Assembly (NCBI GenBank): GCA_900457075.1 | Contig: UGYN01000002.1 | Coordinates: 3,472,001 to 3,536,000, forward strand | Source: Serratia quinivorans | GTDB lineage: Bacteria > Pseudomonadota > Gammaproteobacteria > Enterobacterales > Enterobacteriaceae | Direction: 5' to 3' | Length of the DNA: 64,000 nucleotides | Shown here: positions 41,618-56,637 of the stretch, in pieces | How positions within the stretch are numbered: position 1 is the stretch's first letter | Layout: every line of letters begins with the position of its first letter | Translations under genes and position numbers: made by a program | Notes under the pieces: model-generated | Seen by the model: only the letters and a program-made list of their open reading frames with translations | What the model was told of the DNA's origin: nothing | Databases searched by the model: none

Positions 41618-42181
41618 GTGACACAAAGCGTTCCAGCAATTTTCCTCGATCGTGATGGCACGATTAATGTCGATCATGGCTACGTTCATGAAATCGATAA
41701 TTTCCATTTTATAGATGGCGTGATTGACGCCTGTCGCGAACTCAAAAAGATGGGCTTTGCTCTGGTATTGGTGACCAACCAGTCCGGCATCGCGCGCGGC
41801 ATGTTCAGCGAAGACCAATTTATGTACCTGACCGAGTGGATGGACTGGTCGCTGGCCGATCGCGATGTTGACCTGGACGGTATCTATTTCTGTCCACATC
41901 ATCCTGATGCAGTAGTAGAAGAGTTCCGTCAGGTGTGCGACTGCCGTAAACCTCAGCCGGGCATGTTGTTGCAGGCGCAGCAGGAATTGAACATTGATAT
42001 GGCTGCTTCTTATATGGTTGGCGATAAACCGGAAGATATGCAGGCAGCAATAGCGGCAGGCGTCGGGACTAAAGTGCTGGTGCGTACCGGCAAACCTGTC
42101 ACTGAGCAAGGTGAGAAACTGGCGGATTGGGTGATAAACAGCCTGGCAGACCTGCCGGAAGCCATCAAAAAGCGGGTTTAG
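41618..42181 (+). CDS. gmhB: D-glycero-beta-D-manno-heptose 1,7-bisphosphate 7-phosphatase
   Basis: HAD phosphatase in ADP-heptose synthesis for the LPS inner core. I chose GTG 41618, behind CAGGAG, because it gives [21 protein letters not shown] and 187 aa. An upstream in-frame ATG at 41576 adds unrelated residues. The nucleophile motif DRDGT has Asp11 and Asp13. A zinc site shows as CPHHP and CDC (about residues 92-109), and [10 protein letters not shown] is motif II. It lies just upstream of the rrn promoters, as at E. coli rrnH. Confidence 0.95.
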   Translation: MTQSVPAIFLDRDGTINVDHGYVHEIDNFHFIDGVIDACRELKKMGFALVLVTNQSGIARGMFSEDQFMYLTEWMDWSLADRDVDLDGIYFCPHHPDAVVEEFRQVCDCRKPQPGMLLQAQQELNIDMAASYMVGDKPEDMQAAIAAGVGTKVLVRTGKPVTEQGEKLADWVINSLADLPEAIKKRV

Positions 42182-42233
42182 TAGGCGTTGTGCATGAATA
42201 GTGAGCGGTCAGATAAAAAGTGAATATAAACCC

Positions 42234-42261
42234 TTGTCATTCTGAACCAGCTCCCTATAAT
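42234..42261 (+). promoter_or_regulatory. rrn P1 promoter
   Basis: TTGTCA (42234-42239), a 16-base spacer and TATAAT (42256-42261), followed by GCGCCTCC. This is the classic P1 pattern with a GC-rich discriminator for ppGpp/DksA control. An A-rich UP-element-like stretch lies just upstream. Confidence 0.93.
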
Positions 42262-42342
42262 GCGCCTCCATCGACACGGAACATGTGAACAACTTCACAG
42301 AGTCTCCGGGGTTCGAAGAGAAAAAATCCTGAAATTTAGGGG

Positions 42343-42370
42343 TTGACTCTGAAAGAGGAAAGCGTAATAT
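42343..42370 (+). promoter_or_regulatory. rrn P2 promoter
   Basis: TTGACT (42343-42348), a 16-base spacer and TAATAT (42365-42370), about 110 bases after P1, as in E. coli rrn operons. Confidence 0.88.
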
Positions 42371-42409
42371 ACGCCACCTCGAGATAGCAAGCTACGGCGG
42401 CTAACTCAC

Positions 42410-42422
42410 TGCTCTTTAACAA
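42410..42422 (+). promoter_or_regulatory. rrn leader boxA antitermination site
   Basis: TGCTCTTTAACAA matches the boxA element bound by NusB-NusE. A second copy is at 44469-44481 in the spacer before 23S. Confidence 0.9.
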
Positions 42423-42603
42423 TTTATCAGACAATCTGTGTGGGCACTCCACAAGACGATATCCAGAACCTTCGGGTTCGAAAAAATATCAAGTCTTGAA
42501 GAGTGACCAAGCAATAAGTTGTTTTGTTGGCTTGTCCAACTGAATGACTATTACGAAAGTTATTTTCGAGCATCGCTTCACGAGTTGAAGCAAATCAAGC
42601 TTT

Positions 42604-44146
<1,543 letters not shown>

Positions 44147-44219
44147 CCTAATGATATTGATTGCGTGAAGTGCTCACACAGATTGTCTGATAGAAAGTAA
44201 CGAGCAGAAATACCTTTAT

Positions 44220-44296
<77 letters not shown>

Positions 44297-44333
44297 CTTC
44301 TCGAAGTGGAAAAGGTACTGCACGTGACTGTAT

Positions 44334-44409
44334 GGGGCTATAGCTCAGCTGGGAGAGCGCCTGCCTTGCACGCAGGAGGTCAGCGGTTCGATCCCGCTTA
44401 GCTCCACCA
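44334..44409 (+). tRNA. alaT: tRNA-Ala (TGC)
   Basis: The 76-nt cloverleaf GGGGCTATAGCTCAGC to AGCTCCACCA has anticodon TGC in CTTGCAC, a GGTTCGATCCC T-arm and encoded CCA. It is the second spacer tRNA, 37 bases after tRNA-Ile. Confidence 0.98.
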
Positions 44410-44468
44410 TATAGTCCTGTATTTCAATACTTCAGAGTGTACTGGCAACAGTATGCTGCGAAGTATTT

Positions 44469-44481
44469 TGCTCTTTAACAA
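44469..44481 (+). promoter_or_regulatory. Spacer boxA antitermination site
   Basis: TGCTCTTTAACAA repeats the leader boxA in the 205-base spacer between tRNA-Ala and 23S, where antitermination is renewed. Confidence 0.88.
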
Positions 44482-44614
44482 TCTGGAACAAGCTGAAAAT
44501 TGAAACATGACAGCTGAAACTTACTCCTCCGTAGAAGTATTGGAGTAAGGAGTACCCTGTCATAGAGTCTCTCAAATGTAGCAGCATGAAAGTGGAAACA
44601 CTTTTGGGTTGTGA

Positions 44615-47523
<2,909 letters not shown>

Positions 47524-47618
47524 ACAACACCAAAAGTGTTTTGATTTGAGAGATTTTCAGCGCGTTCCGAGATTGGTTCTGGTGGTCATGCAAATGACGG
47601 CTGGAATGAAACAGAATT

Positions 47619-47738
47619 TGCCTGGCGGCAATAGCGCGGTGGTCCCACCTGATCCCATGCCGAACTCAGAAGTGAAACGCCGTAGCGCCGATGGTAGTGT
47701 GGGGTCTCCCCATGCGAGAGTAGGACACTGCCAGGCAT
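47619..47738 (+). rRNA. rrf: 5S ribosomal RNA
   Basis: 120 nt from TGCCTGGCGGCAATAGCG to CACTGCCAGGCAT, with complementary ends and the usual CCCATGCCGAACTCAGAAG loop region. No tRNA follows it, unlike E. coli rrnH, which carries aspU. Confidence 0.97.
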
Positions 47739-47751
47739 CAATTAAGCCAAG

Positions 47752-47777
47752 AGGCCATCCGTAAGGATGGCCTTTTT
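47752..47777 (+). terminator. rrn operon terminator
   Basis: AGGCCATCC (47752-47760) pairs with GGATGGCCT (47765-47773) around GTAA, followed by TTTT. Confidence 0.93.
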
Positions 47778-47967
47778 GCTTTGCCTGCTATAAATAAATG
47801 ACCGTTATCACACCAATTTTCATATCACTCTTCAATGCGCATCACATAAATCACGCTATATTCTTCGCCCGCTATTTGTTTTAATCGTTAACTAAACACT
47901 AACAATTGAATCACATTTAAACGGCAGGACGCCGACTTCACTGTTTATCTGGCTCGGAGAATATAAA

Positions 47968-49278
47968 ATGACAGAAACAACCTCGGCCATTGAGGATGAA
48001 GGGACCGCCGATCTGGCTGTTCAGGACAAAAAGAAACGTATTTTCGCGATTGTTGGGGCCTCATCAGGGAATCTGGTGGAGTGGTTTGATTTTTACGTCT
48101 ATTCCTTCTGTTCTATCTACTTTGCCGCCTCGTTTTTCCCCGCCGGCAACAGCACTACCCAGCTGCTGCAAACGGCCGGTGTGTTTGCCGCCGGTTTCTT
48201 TATGCGCCCAATTGGTGGCTGGTTGTTCGGTTATATTGCCGACAAGCATGGCCGTAAAAACTCGATGCTGATCTCGGTCTGTATGATGTGCGCCGGATCG
48301 CTGGTGATCGCTTGCTTACCGACCTACGAGTCGATCGGCAGTTGGGCACCGGTGCTGCTGCTGGTTGCACGCCTGTTCCAGGGGCTGTCGGTCGGCGGTG
48401 AATATGGTACCAGTGCCACCTATATGAGTGAGGTGGCCATAAAGGGGCGACGCGGGTTCTATGCCTCTTTCCAATATGTCACGCTGATTGGCGGCCAACT
48501 GTTGGCGTTGCTGGTTTTGGTGGCGCTGCAGCAAATCCTGTCCACGGAAGAGCTCAAAGCCTGGGGCTGGCGTATTCCCTTCGCGATAGGAGCGGTATTG
48601 GCCGTAGTGGCGTTGTATCTGCGCCGTTCACTGAATGAAACTTCCGATGCCGAAACCCGTAACCATAAGGATGCCGGTTCGCTGAAAGGGCTGTGGAAGA
48701 ATCGCAAAGCCTTCCTGATGGTGCTGGGGTTTACCGCCGGTGGCTCGCTGAGTTTTTATACTTTTACCACTTACATGCAAAAGTATCTGGTCAATACCTC
48801 AGGGATGGATGCCAAGCTGGCCAGCGGTATTATGACTGCAGCCTTGTTTATCTATATGCTGCTGCAACCGTTGGTTGGGGCACTATCGGACAAGATTGGT
48901 CGCCGTAGCTCAATGCTGATCTTTGCCTCTTTCGCCACCTTACTCACAGTACCTATTCTGTTAACCTTGAAAAATGTCAGCAATCCCTATGCGGCATTCG
49001 GTCTGATCGTACTGGCACTGTTTATTGTCAGTTTTTATACTTCGATCAGTGGGTTGCTGAAAGCCGAAATGTTCCCGCCGGAAGTGCGGGCGCTAGGCGT
49101 TGGTCTGTCTTATGCGGTGGCTAATGCGATGTTTGGCGGGTCTGCAGAATATGTTGCTCTATCGCTGAAGTCATATGGTATAGAGAATGCCTTCTTCTGG
49201 TACGTTTCCGGCATGTGTCTGTTGGCGCTGATCGTTTCACTTCGCTTGCATCGCAAGGGGAAAGAGATCCAACTGTGA
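47968..49278 (+). CDS. kgtP: Alpha-ketoglutarate/proton symporter
   Basis: MFS importer of 2-oxoglutarate in the inner membrane. The 436-aa protein has 12 membrane segments. [18 protein letters not shown] begins helix 1, [14 protein letters not shown] [11 protein letters not shown] is the helix 2-3 loop, and [19 protein letters not shown] is near residue 140. All match E. coli KgtP. TCGGAGAA precedes the ATG. It is the first gene after the rrn operon and in the same direction, as at E. coli rrnG. Its stop is one base from the convergent yfiM stop, with no terminator between. Confidence 0.95.
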   Translation: MTETTSAIEDEGTADLAVQDKKKRIFAIVGASSGNLVEWFDFYVYSFCSIYFAASFFPAGNSTTQLLQTAGVFAAGFFMRPIGGWLFGYIADKHGRKNSMLISVCMMCAGSLVIACLPTYESIGSWAPVLLLVARLFQGLSVGGEYGTSATYMSEVAIKGRRGFYASFQYVTLIGGQLLALLVLVALQQILSTEELKAWGWRIPFAIGAVLAVVALYLRRSLNETSDAETRNHKDAGSLKGLWKNRKAFLMVLGFTAGGSLSFYTFTTYMQKYLVNTSGMDAKLASGIMTAALFIYMLLQPLVGALSDKIGRRSSMLIFASFATLLTVPILLTLKNVSNPYAAFGLIVLALFIVSFYTSISGLLKAEMFPPEVRALGVGLSYAVANAMFGGSAEYVALSLKSYGIENAFFWYVSGMCLLALIVSLRLHRKGKEIQL

Positions 49279-49279
49279 A

Positions 49280-49612
49280 TCAACGGGTGGCGTGGTACAG
49301 GCTATACCCCGTAGCCGCCCCTGCCACATCCCAGGCAAAATCTTTCCAGCTCCAGCCGGTGCCGCCTTCGCGACTGTCATACAGCTCTTTGGCGGCACCC
49401 AGCCCGATCGAAAACATCAGGCCAAAGCTCCGGCTGCGGGCCTCACTCCAGTTTTGATGATCGCCATAAGCGGCACCCGCGGCGGCAAAGGCAGCAGAAG
49501 AGACAAAATGCTGCGCCTTGTCTTTTCCGGTCCAGCTGTCATTTGCCCAATGGGTGCAACCGCTGGTGAACAGGACAAAGGGCAGCACAAACAGACAGCG
49601 GAGTGGGCGCAT
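49280..49612 (-). CDS. yfiM: Putative lipoprotein YfiM
   Basis: Function unknown. The 110-aa precursor has a lipobox ending TSGC with Cys19, then [14 protein letters not shown] and [18 protein letters not shown], matching E. coli YfiM along its length. Two hydrophobic stretches follow the lipid anchor (about 38-50 and 64-74). It keeps its E. coli place between kgtP and pssA. Confidence 0.9.
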   Translation of the reverse strand: MRPLRCLFVLPFVLFTSGCTHWANDSWTGKDKAQHFVSSAAFAAAGAAYGDHQNWSEARSRSFGLMFSIGLGAAKELYDSREGGTGWSWKDFAWDVAGAATGYSLYHATR

Positions 49613-49641
49613 AATGAAAACATCCTGTTGTCATGGCTCAT

Positions 49642-49666
49642 AAAAAACCCCGGCATGGGCCGGGGT
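49642..49666 (-). terminator. Terminator after pssA
   Basis: On the reverse strand ACCCCGGC (49666-49659) pairs with GCCGGGGT (49654-49647) around a four-base loop and is followed by a T run. Confidence 0.85.
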
Positions 49667-49691
49667 CTGCGATAGCTGAATTATAGCGCGC

Positions 49692-51047
49692 TTACAGTAT
49701 ACGGCTAATCAATCGGTCGATACGGATACGGCGCAGACGGCGGATCAGCTTACGCACTTTGATCGGATACTCCTGGATGCTTTGCAATTCCAGATAGTGT
49801 CCCACCACGGTGGTATGGGTACGGATGCATTCCAGCTCTTTATGCCGCTGCTCACGCATTTCCTGCTTGGGATCGTGGATCAGAATGGCATTTTCCAGAT
49901 CCAACCGCCAGGCGCGTGGATTGAGGTTATTACCGGTAATCAACTGCCATTCGTCATCCACCCACATGCCTTTCAGGTGATAGCTGTTATCGCCGTCTTT
50001 CCACAGGCGAACAATCAGCTGACCGGTATCGATATAACGCTGCAGACGGCTGAGAAAGCGTCGCAGGTTGATTTCGTACAGGTAAGGCAGAGCGCCGATA
50101 ATTTTAAATGGCTGATCTTCCGGAATATAGAAGTCATTAGCGGTTTTATCACCGACAATGATTTCCACCTGCTTGCCCTGGCGCAACAGATAAATAATAT
50201 TGCGCACCAGCAGCGCCGGCAGATTGAAATAGGGGGTGCACAGAGTCAGTTTCTGATCGGCGCTGGACATCAGGTGGTGAATGGTTTTATTCAGTATGCT
50301 TTGTTTGCCCAGCCCAACCAGCGGTGTTACCGCCAGCTCATCGTTGCTGGCGTTGTTGCTAAACTGATAGCCGGCACGACGCAGGCCGAAGCGGAACAGG
50401 CGAGTTTCGTTTTTGATCTCGGGGCTTTTCGGGCGATCGTCACGATCCAAACGTTGTACGGCGCCGGCGGTCAGCAGATGCTGTTTGATGTAATCGACCA
50501 GGGTATTGGCCAATTCACCGTTAGCGATCAGTTGGTAGCGATCGTAACGGTATTTTTCATGCTGATGCAGGTAAACGTCATTGATACTGGCACCGCTGTA
50601 AATCACGGTATCGTCGACAACAAAACCTTTCAGGTGCAACACGCCCAAGGCTTCACGGGTGTTGACCGGCACGCCGTATATCGGCACCGGCAGCCCCGGA
50701 TGCTGGTCTGCCATTGAGCAGTACCAGTCGGCGTTGGTATTGGCGGCCGCGGCGCCGATGCGCCCACGCTGGGCACGATGCCAGTCGACCAAAATGCAAA
50801 TCTCCAGCTCCGGACACCGCTGCTTCGCCTGATAAAGTGCGTTGAGAATATCGCGCCCGGCGTCGTCATGCTCCAGATACAGAGCGACCAGATAAATGCG
50901 TTGGGTGGCGTTAGCGATTAATTCCAGCAGGGTGGCACGGTAATCAGACGGCGTGTACAAAGTACGTACATCAGCTACCGTCTGAGGGAGTTTGGGCAGT
51001 TGTGCAAGGTGTTGTTGATGTTTGCTACGTTTAAATTTTGACAACAT
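49692..51047 (-). CDS. pssA: CDP-diacylglycerol-serine O-phosphatidyltransferase
   Basis: Makes phosphatidylserine, the precursor of phosphatidylethanolamine, from CDP-diacylglycerol (the CdsA product) and serine. The phospholipase-D-type enzyme carries two HKD motifs: LHLKGFVVDD near residue 138 and YHLKGMWVDDEW near residue 355. I start at ATG 51047 (MLSKFKRSKHQQHL) to give 451 aa as in E. coli; an in-frame GTG one codon earlier is possible. The basic tail (KLIRRLRRIRIDRLISRIL) aids membrane and ribosome association. Confidence 0.96.
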   Translation of the reverse strand: MLSKFKRSKHQQHLAQLPKLPQTVADVRTLYTPSDYRATLLELIANATQRIYLVALYLEHDDAGRDILNALYQAKQRCPELEICILVDWHRAQRGRIGAAAANTNADWYCSMADQHPGLPVPIYGVPVNTREALGVLHLKGFVVDDTVIYSGASINDVYLHQHEKYRYDRYQLIANGELANTLVDYIKQHLLTAGAVQRLDRDDRPKSPEIKNETRLFRFGLRRAGYQFSNNASNDELAVTPLVGLGKQSILNKTIHHLMSSADQKLTLCTPYFNLPALLVRNIIYLLRQGKQVEIIVGDKTANDFYIPEDQPFKIIGALPYLYEINLRRFLSRLQRYIDTGQLIVRLWKDGDNSYHLKGMWVDDEWQLITGNNLNPRAWRLDLENAILIHDPKQEMREQRHKELECIRTHTTVVGHYLELQSIQEYPIKVRKLIRRLRRIRIDRLISRIL

Positions 51048-51200
51048 CACAGTGCGCTTCTTCTCTCATGATTAGATGGCCTGAACGCCAAATACGGAAA
51101 AACAACAAATCGAATAATCGGGCGATAATACCACTAGTTGCCTCGATTGTGCGTATGTTTTGGCGTTAAGTGGTGGATTCGTAGCGCATTGCGACACAGG

Positions 51201-53850
51201 TCACTGCGCTTTCTCCGCCTGCAGCGGCAGGGTCAAATTGACGATACCGTCCTCGATCTGCACATCAATGCCAAAACCCAACCGCTGTGCCAGCCCGATC
51301 ATTCCACGGTTGTTCGGCATGGTGATACCGGTCAGACGGGTCAACCCATGGGCTCGGGCATAGGCGATCATTTTTTCCAGCAGTTGGCGTCCCAGACCGA
51401 GTCCTTTCAGATCGGAACGCACCAGCACGGCAAATTCTGCATCGGTATTGTCCGGGTCGGATAGCGCGCGGGTTACGCCTATAATCTGTTCATCACGCAC
51501 TGCTACAAAAGCCATTTCTCGATCGTAGTCGATCTGCGTCATGTTAGCCAAATCGTCATGGGTAAACTCGTTGATCTCACTGAAGTAGCGATAGTAGAGG
51601 TCTTCCTTGGTCACGCGATCGATAAAGTGTTTCAACGCAGGTTCATCTTCCGGCAGGATCGGCCGGAACAGGCATTGCGAACCATCTTTCAACCCAATGG
51701 TTTCTTCCAGCTCATGGGGATAAGGACGGATCGCCAGCCTTGCCTGCGGGTCACCCACAAAGGGGGCAAGCTGCATGGAAACATCCAGCAGGGTGAACTC
51801 GCTGCCGGAGGCCAGTACCGGGTGGATGTCCAGCCGGGTGATTTCCGGACAGTCGAGGATCAGATTGGAGACTTGCACCAACAGGCGACTCAGCCCGGGA
51901 ATATCCAGTGGCCTCAGGGCACTGCGCCCGCGGATTTTTCCTCCTTTTACCGCCTGCAATACCAGATAGCGCGCCAGCGCCATATTCAGCGGCGGCAGCG
52001 CCACCGCGACCTGATTTTCCTGCCGCCATTCGATACCCCCTTCGCCCAGCATGATCAAGGGGCCAAAAATGGCATCTTGTTCCACCGCAATACGCAGCTC
52101 TTGCGCTCCGGCGCGGTTGGCCATGCTCTGCACCAGCAAGCCGTGGATACGTGCCTGCGGATAGGTGCGTTTCACCCGGTCAAGGATCGCATCTGCTGCC
52201 CGCTGCACTTCGGTCGCGGTGCGCAAGTAGAGCATAACGCCCTGGACTTCAGACTTGTGGGGGATATCCGGCGAACGCAATTTCAGGGCTACCGGGTAGC
52301 CAATTTGCTCGGCGATATGCACCGCTTCGGCGCTGTCTTCGGCAATCCAGGTTGGCAGCGTGGTCAGATCATAGGCCTGCAGAATCGATTGCACCTCGTG
52401 AGTATCGAGCTGCGTAGCGCCTTCGGCCAGCGCCTGTTGAATTAATCGGTGGGCATCGGCGGTGTTGGCGGTCAGGCCGACCGGGAGCGCCGGGGTTTCT
52501 TTTAGCTGTTTCTGATTACGGCGGTATTCCACCATATGCATAAACGCGGTCACCGCGCCTTCCGGGGTGCGATAGGTGGGTATGCCGGCCTCGGTAAACA
52601 GCCGTCGGGCTTCCTGCGAGGAATATTCACCGCACCAATTGGTGAGTAGCGTAATGCGTTTGCCCCGCGGGTGCTGACGTACCGCTTCGATAATACGTTC
52701 GGCAGTAATGGTGCCCGGGGCCGCCGCGCTTGGAGCGTGGATCAGCAGTAAGGCGTCGTAGTCATGACTGTCGAGCAGCGTTTTAACCGCCGCCAGATAA
52801 CGTTGCGGTGTCGCGTCATCACGCAGGTCTATCGGGTTGCCGGCTTGGATAAATTCGGGCAAAGCCTCGCCAAGCTGCGCCAGGATCTCGTCGCCCAACT
52901 GCGCCAGCTTGCCATTACGGCCCAACAGCTCGTCCAGAGCCATAGCGGCCGGTGCCGCACCGTTGCTGACGATCATCAGCCGCTCGCCGCGCAGCGGGTG
53001 CATATGGCTCAGGGTCTCTACTGCGGAGAACAGCTCATGGGTATCCTGCACGCGCAACAAACCGGCGCGCTGGATAGCGGCATCGTAGGCGGCATCCAGC
53101 CCCTGTTGGCTGTTAAGCAACAGTTGGGCCTGCTGGCTGCGGCCGCTTTTGACCACCAGAATCGGTTTGTTGCGTGAGGGCGCTGCGCGAGGCGGATAAA
53201 AAGCGCCGTGCATCGCTGATGTTTTCCAGATACAGCAAAATGGCGCTGGTTTTACTGTCGCGCGCCAGAAAGTCCAGCAGGTCGTCGACGTCAATATCCA
53301 GGCTATCGCCCAGCGCGATAAAATAGGAAAAGCCAACCTCACGCTGTTGCGCCCAGTCGAGAATGGTGTTGGCCACGGCGGCGGACTGGGAAATAAACGC
53401 CAGCTTGCCTTTGAGAATGGGGACCGGTGAGAAACTGGCGTTAATGCCTTGCCAGGGAGCCAGCAGGCCGAGGCTGTTTGGCCCCAGCAGGCGCATCGAA
53501 TAACGCTGCGCACAGGCTTTCAGCTCGGCGAACTGTTCCGGCGGGGAGGAGAGCACAATGGCAGTTTTGCAGCCGCGCTTGCCCAGCTCTTCAATCAATG
53601 CCAGGTTGCGCTGCGCATGGGTACAAAGTATCGCCAAATCGGGGCTGATGGGCAGGCTGGCGACGTCTGGGTAGGCCATGACGCCACACACTGCCTTGTA
53701 GCGCGGTGTGACCGGCATCACCGGCCCGTTGAAACCGCCGGCCAGCAGGTTGCTCATCATCAGGTTACCGGCGCGGCCGGGCTGTTGTGAAGCGCCGAGA
53801 ACGGCAATCGATTTAGGACGTAAAAGCGCTTCTAACCCTCGCTGGCTCAT
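51201..53850 (-). pseudogene. patZ: Protein lysine acetyltransferase PatZ (YfiQ/Pka), one frameshift as given
   Basis: GCN5-type acetyltransferase that inactivates acetyl-CoA synthetase and other enzymes by lysine acetylation. From ATG 53850 (MSQRGLEALLRPKSIAVLGASQQPGRAGN) the N-terminal CoA-binding domain runs to about residue 224. It breaks at a GGG run on the plus strand (53178-53180; CCC in the gene), after ISDARRFLSA. The next frame resumes SRNKPILVVKSGRS and carries the ATP-grasp-like part and the C-terminal GNAT domain (VRSDLKGLGLGRQLLEKMI). Dropping one C gives 882 aa; E. coli has 886. It is probably intact in the organism. Confidence 0.87.
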
Positions 53851-53883
53851 GCACGACTCCTTTAGGCAACGTTACGCCTGATT

Positions 53884-54588
53884 CTAGGCGTTTTGCGACG
53901 GCTTTGCTGTGACCGGTGCCTCCGGGCGGGTAGGTTTCCCGGCCAGATACTGTTGACGGAAATAGTGAAAATGCTCGGCCAGCCCGTTAGCGGCGGCCAC
54001 GTCACCGGCTTGCTGCAACAGCGCTGCCGCCACTTCGGCCGTGCAGTGCTGTTCGATGCGGCTGGCTTCGCGCAGTTGGTAATTCGAAGCGGCGGTCACG
54101 TTGAGTGAGAATACCGGGAACTGATTAAGGTACGGGCTTTTACGGAACATTTTGCTCGCCTCGGTCCAGGTGCCATCGAGCATAATAAACAACGGCGGTT
54201 TGCCACCGGCAGGCAATTCGCTGAACACCGGCCGCTCGGGGGCGGCATAGGACGCGGGAAACACCACGTAAGGCTGGCGTTCGGGATCGTTAATCGCCGC
54301 CAGCAGGGCAGGGTCAACCTCGGTGCGCGACCAAAGAAATGCCTGGGTTTCCGGCAGAATATCGGCGATCAGTCGGCCGGTATTGCTCGGTTTCAGCGGT
54401 TCTGCACCAAACATGATCAGGCAAAAACGGCTGGCGGCAGGCTGTGGCCGGATACTGTCACACAGGCAGTTTTTATGGGGTAGCAGGCAGCCCTGACAAC
54501 GCGGTACGCGGTTGCCACGCGCCAGAAAAGGGCGAGTAGAGCGTTCCAGGCGAAATTGGCGCAGGCGAAGGACGGCGTTGTCGGTCAT
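53884..54588 (-). CDS. tapT: tRNA-uridine aminocarboxypropyltransferase TapT (DTW-domain protein)
   Basis: Forms acp3U47 in the variable loop of several tRNAs using SAM. The 234-aa protein has a zinc-type cluster RCQGCLLPHKNCLCDSI near residues 30-45 and the DTW-family motif MLDGTWTEASKM near residue 135. It is the former E. coli yfiP. It lies 33 bases upstream of patZ on the same strand. A few C-terminal residues (APVTAKPSQNA) look unstructured. Confidence 0.92.
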   Translation of the reverse strand: MTDNAVLRLRQFRLERSTRPFLARGNRVPRCQGCLLPHKNCLCDSIRPQPAASRFCLIMFGAEPLKPSNTGRLIADILPETQAFLWSRTEVDPALLAAINDPERQPYVVFPASYAAPERPVFSELPAGGKPPLFIMLDGTWTEASKMFRKSPYLNQFPVFSLNVTAASNYQLREASRIEQHCTAEVAAALLQQAGDVAAANGLAEHFHYFRQQYLAGKPTRPEAPVTAKPSQNA

Positions 54589-54621
54589 AAAGATCTCGGG
54601 GAAAACCGCTATTGTAACGCA

Positions 54622-54650
54622 GAAAAAAGCCCGACGGGAGCGTTCGGGCT
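54622..54650 (-). terminator. Terminator after trxC
   Basis: On the reverse strand AGCCCGA (54650-54644) pairs with TCGGGCT (54634-54628) around a nine-base loop, followed by a T run. It separates trxC from tapT. Confidence 0.82.
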
Positions 54651-54725
54651 GGATTGCGTCACGGCGGTGTCATGGGCAATGGACAACACCGCCTATTGAA
54701 AGGCGACGGGTATAGACTTTCTGCG

Positions 54726-55145
54726 TTAAACTAGTTCATTGAGCCAGTTATCGAACGGCGTTTTCGGCATGGCACCGTTGAGCATGTCGACCATTTTCCC
54801 TTCGCGGAACAGCATAATGGTTGGAATGCTGCGGATGCGGAAACGGGCGCTCAGTTCGGGTTCTGCCTCGGTGTTGACTTTAACGAAGCGAACTTTGCCG
54901 GCACGCTCTTCGGCGACGTCTTCAAAGATCGGGGCAAAACTGACGCAGGGGCCGCACCACGGCGCCCAAAAATCGACCACCACTGGCAGGCCATCCTGCA
55001 ACAACGAGTCCAGTGTGGCGGCGGTGGCGTTGATCACCTCGCCGTCAAAGAGCGCATGGCCGCAACGGCCGCATTTCGCGCCGTCAGCCACTCGTTCTTC
55101 AGGCACGCGGTTGGTGGCATTACAAGCTGGACAAACTGTATTCAT
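54726..55145 (-). CDS. trxC: Thioredoxin 2 (zinc-binding)
   Basis: Cytosolic thiol-disulfide reductant kept reduced by thioredoxin reductase. The 139-aa protein has an N-terminal zinc domain with CPAC (residues 5-8) and CGRC (25-28), then the thioredoxin fold with the active site WCGPC (Cys64, Cys67) and the cis-proline IPT. The arrangement equals E. coli TrxC, which is OxyR-regulated. I do not see a convincing OxyR site here. Confidence 0.96.
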   Translation of the reverse strand: MNTVCPACNATNRVPEERVADGAKCGRCGHALFDGEVINATAATLDSLLQDGLPVVVDFWAPWCGPCVSFAPIFEDVAEERAGKVRFVKVNTEAEPELSARFRIRSIPTIMLFREGKMVDMLNGAMPKTPFDNWLNELV

Positions 55146-55353
55146 GATGACCTCGGATACTGAGAATGCACGACATGCCGCACTCGGGTTGCGGATATGT
55201 ATCTTTAATGCTGCTTATTATCGTTAAAAGTAGGGCAATGGACAAAGAGGTTTGTTCGATGAATACGATAGTTGTTAGCTTTTAGCGCAAGTAGGTGGCT
55301 TAGCACCCCAACATCAGGTAATCTTCGCGCCCTGCGCGTTGGTGGAGAAGAAA

Positions 55354-56454
55354 ATGAACGATTCATTTAGTGGCAAGAACGGTAAAGTTAAAGTGATGTA
55401 CGTCCGCAGTGACGACGACAACAACAGCGACGACCGTAACAAGAATAAGCGTCCGGCCGGCAAAGGCCGTCCGGCAGACGGTGCGCGCTCTTCGGGCCGT
55501 ACCGGTCAGGACAAGCCGCGCGGTAATAACGATCGCCGTGGCTCTGGCTCTGATTCCCGCCGCAGTGAAAGCGATCGTCCTCGCCGTCCAGCGCACAATG
55601 AAGACCGTGGCGGTTATGATTCGCCGTGGAAAACCGTGTCACGTGGCCCGGAAGAAGAGCCGGCGTTTGATCACGGCGGCATCAGCGGCAAGAGCTTTAT
55701 CGATCCAGAGCAGTTGCGTCGTCAGCGTGCGGAAGAAACCCGCGTTTACGGTGAAAACGCCTGTCAGGCCCTGTTTGCCAGCCGTCCGGACGCTATCGTC
55801 CGCGCCTGGTTCGTACAGTCGGTCACGCCACGTTTTCGTGAAGCACTGCGCTGGATGGCGGCAAACCGCAAAGCCTATCACGTGGTGGATGAAGAAGAGC
55901 TGGCCAAAGCGTCCGGCACCGAACACCACGGCGGCGTTTGCTTCCTGATTAAAAAGCGTCAGGGTCTGGATGCGCAAACCTATCTGAAAGAAGCCCCGGC
56001 GAAAGACTGCGTGCTGGCGCTGGAAGAAGTAGGCAACCCGCACAACCTGGGTGCTATCGTGCGTTCTTGCGCTCACTTTGGCGTGAACGGCGTGTTGCTG
56101 CAGGATCCGGCGGTGCTGGAATCAGGTGCTGCGGTGCGTACGGCCGAAGGCGGCGCGGAACACATCAAGGCAATTAACGCCGATGACTTCCTGTCGGTGC
56201 TGGATACCTTCCGCAAGGCGGGTTACGCCATCGTCACCACCTCGAGCCACAAAGGGACTCCATTGGCGCAGGCTAAGCTGCCGGCCAAAATGGTACTGGT
56301 ACTCGGCCAGGAACGTGACGGCCTGAGCGACAGTGCCTGGCAGCAGGGCGACATGAACGTGTCTATCGGCGGTACCGGCAAGGTGGAAAGCCTGAACGTA
56401 TCGGTCGCGACCGGCATTTTGCTGGCTGACTGGTGGCGTCAAAACCAGGCCTAA
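55354..56454 (+). CDS. yfiF: TrmH/SpoU-family RNA methyltransferase YfiF
   Basis: Predicted SAM-dependent 2'-O-methyltransferase whose RNA target is unknown. I start at ATG 55354 ([22 protein letters not shown]), 366 aa, over an in-frame GTG at 55339. The first 100 residues are a disordered, Arg/Asp-rich linker. They are followed by a substrate-binding domain ([20 protein letters not shown]) and the knotted SpoU domain ([41 protein letters not shown]). It diverges from trxC. A palindromic element begins at the base after its stop. Confidence 0.93.
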   Translation: MNDSFSGKNGKVKVMYVRSDDDNNSDDRNKNKRPAGKGRPADGARSSGRTGQDKPRGNNDRRGSGSDSRRSESDRPRRPAHNEDRGGYDSPWKTVSRGPEEEPAFDHGGISGKSFIDPEQLRRQRAEETRVYGENACQALFASRPDAIVRAWFVQSVTPRFREALRWMAANRKAYHVVDEEELAKASGTEHHGGVCFLIKKRQGLDAQTYLKEAPAKDCVLALEEVGNPHNLGAIVRSCAHFGVNGVLLQDPAVLESGAAVRTAEGGAEHIKAINADDFLSVLDTFRKAGYAIVTTSSHKGTPLAQAKLPAKMVLVLGQERDGLSDSAWQQGDMNVSIGGTGKVESLNVSVATGILLADWWRQNQA

Positions 56455-56581
56455 TATACCCGTCGCCTTTCAAGCCGCAGCGTTGTTACCTGCACTAACT
56501 CACCCCAGTTACTTACTAGAGTAAGCGCCTGGGGATGAGTGAGTTGGTCGCCTAGCTACAACTTGAAATTCATAGGGTATA
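56455..56581. repeat. Long palindromic intergenic element (YPAL/ERIC-like)
   Basis: The element is bounded by TATACCC (56455-56461) and GGGTATA (56575-56581). Inner parts are also complementary in blocks: TTTCAAG with CTTGAAA, and ACTCACCCCAG with CTGGGGATGAGT. About 127 bases can fold into one long imperfect hairpin. It resembles the intergenic palindromes described in Yersinia (YPAL) and related enterobacteria; I assign it by memory of the pattern. It abuts the yfiF stop, so it would be in the yfiF 3' end. Confidence 0.7.
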
Positions 56582-56594
56582 CATAATATTTTAT

Positions 56595-56628
56595 AAAAAA
56601 ACGGGCACCCTGGGGTGCCCGTTTTGCT
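56595..56628. terminator. Bidirectional terminator between yfiF and emrB
   Basis: ACGGGCACCC (56601-56610) pairs perfectly with GGGTGCCCGT (56613-56622). An A run precedes it and TTTTG follows. It serves both convergent genes. Confidence 0.9.
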
Positions 56629-56637
56629 TTCTACTGT

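Noticed and set aside
49782..50717. 311-codon open frame on the plus strand inside pssA
   Set aside because: It lies antisense to pssA, which is recognised along its whole length with both HKD motifs.
51201..53513. A stand-alone 770-aa acetyltransferase starting at 53513
   Set aside because: Its first residues are out-of-frame translation of the PatZ N-terminal domain; the true start is at 53850 with a frameshift between.
55146..55353. OxyR site between trxC and yfiF
   Set aside because: Only scattered ATAG-like pieces are present; no spaced four-element OxyR pattern could be made out.
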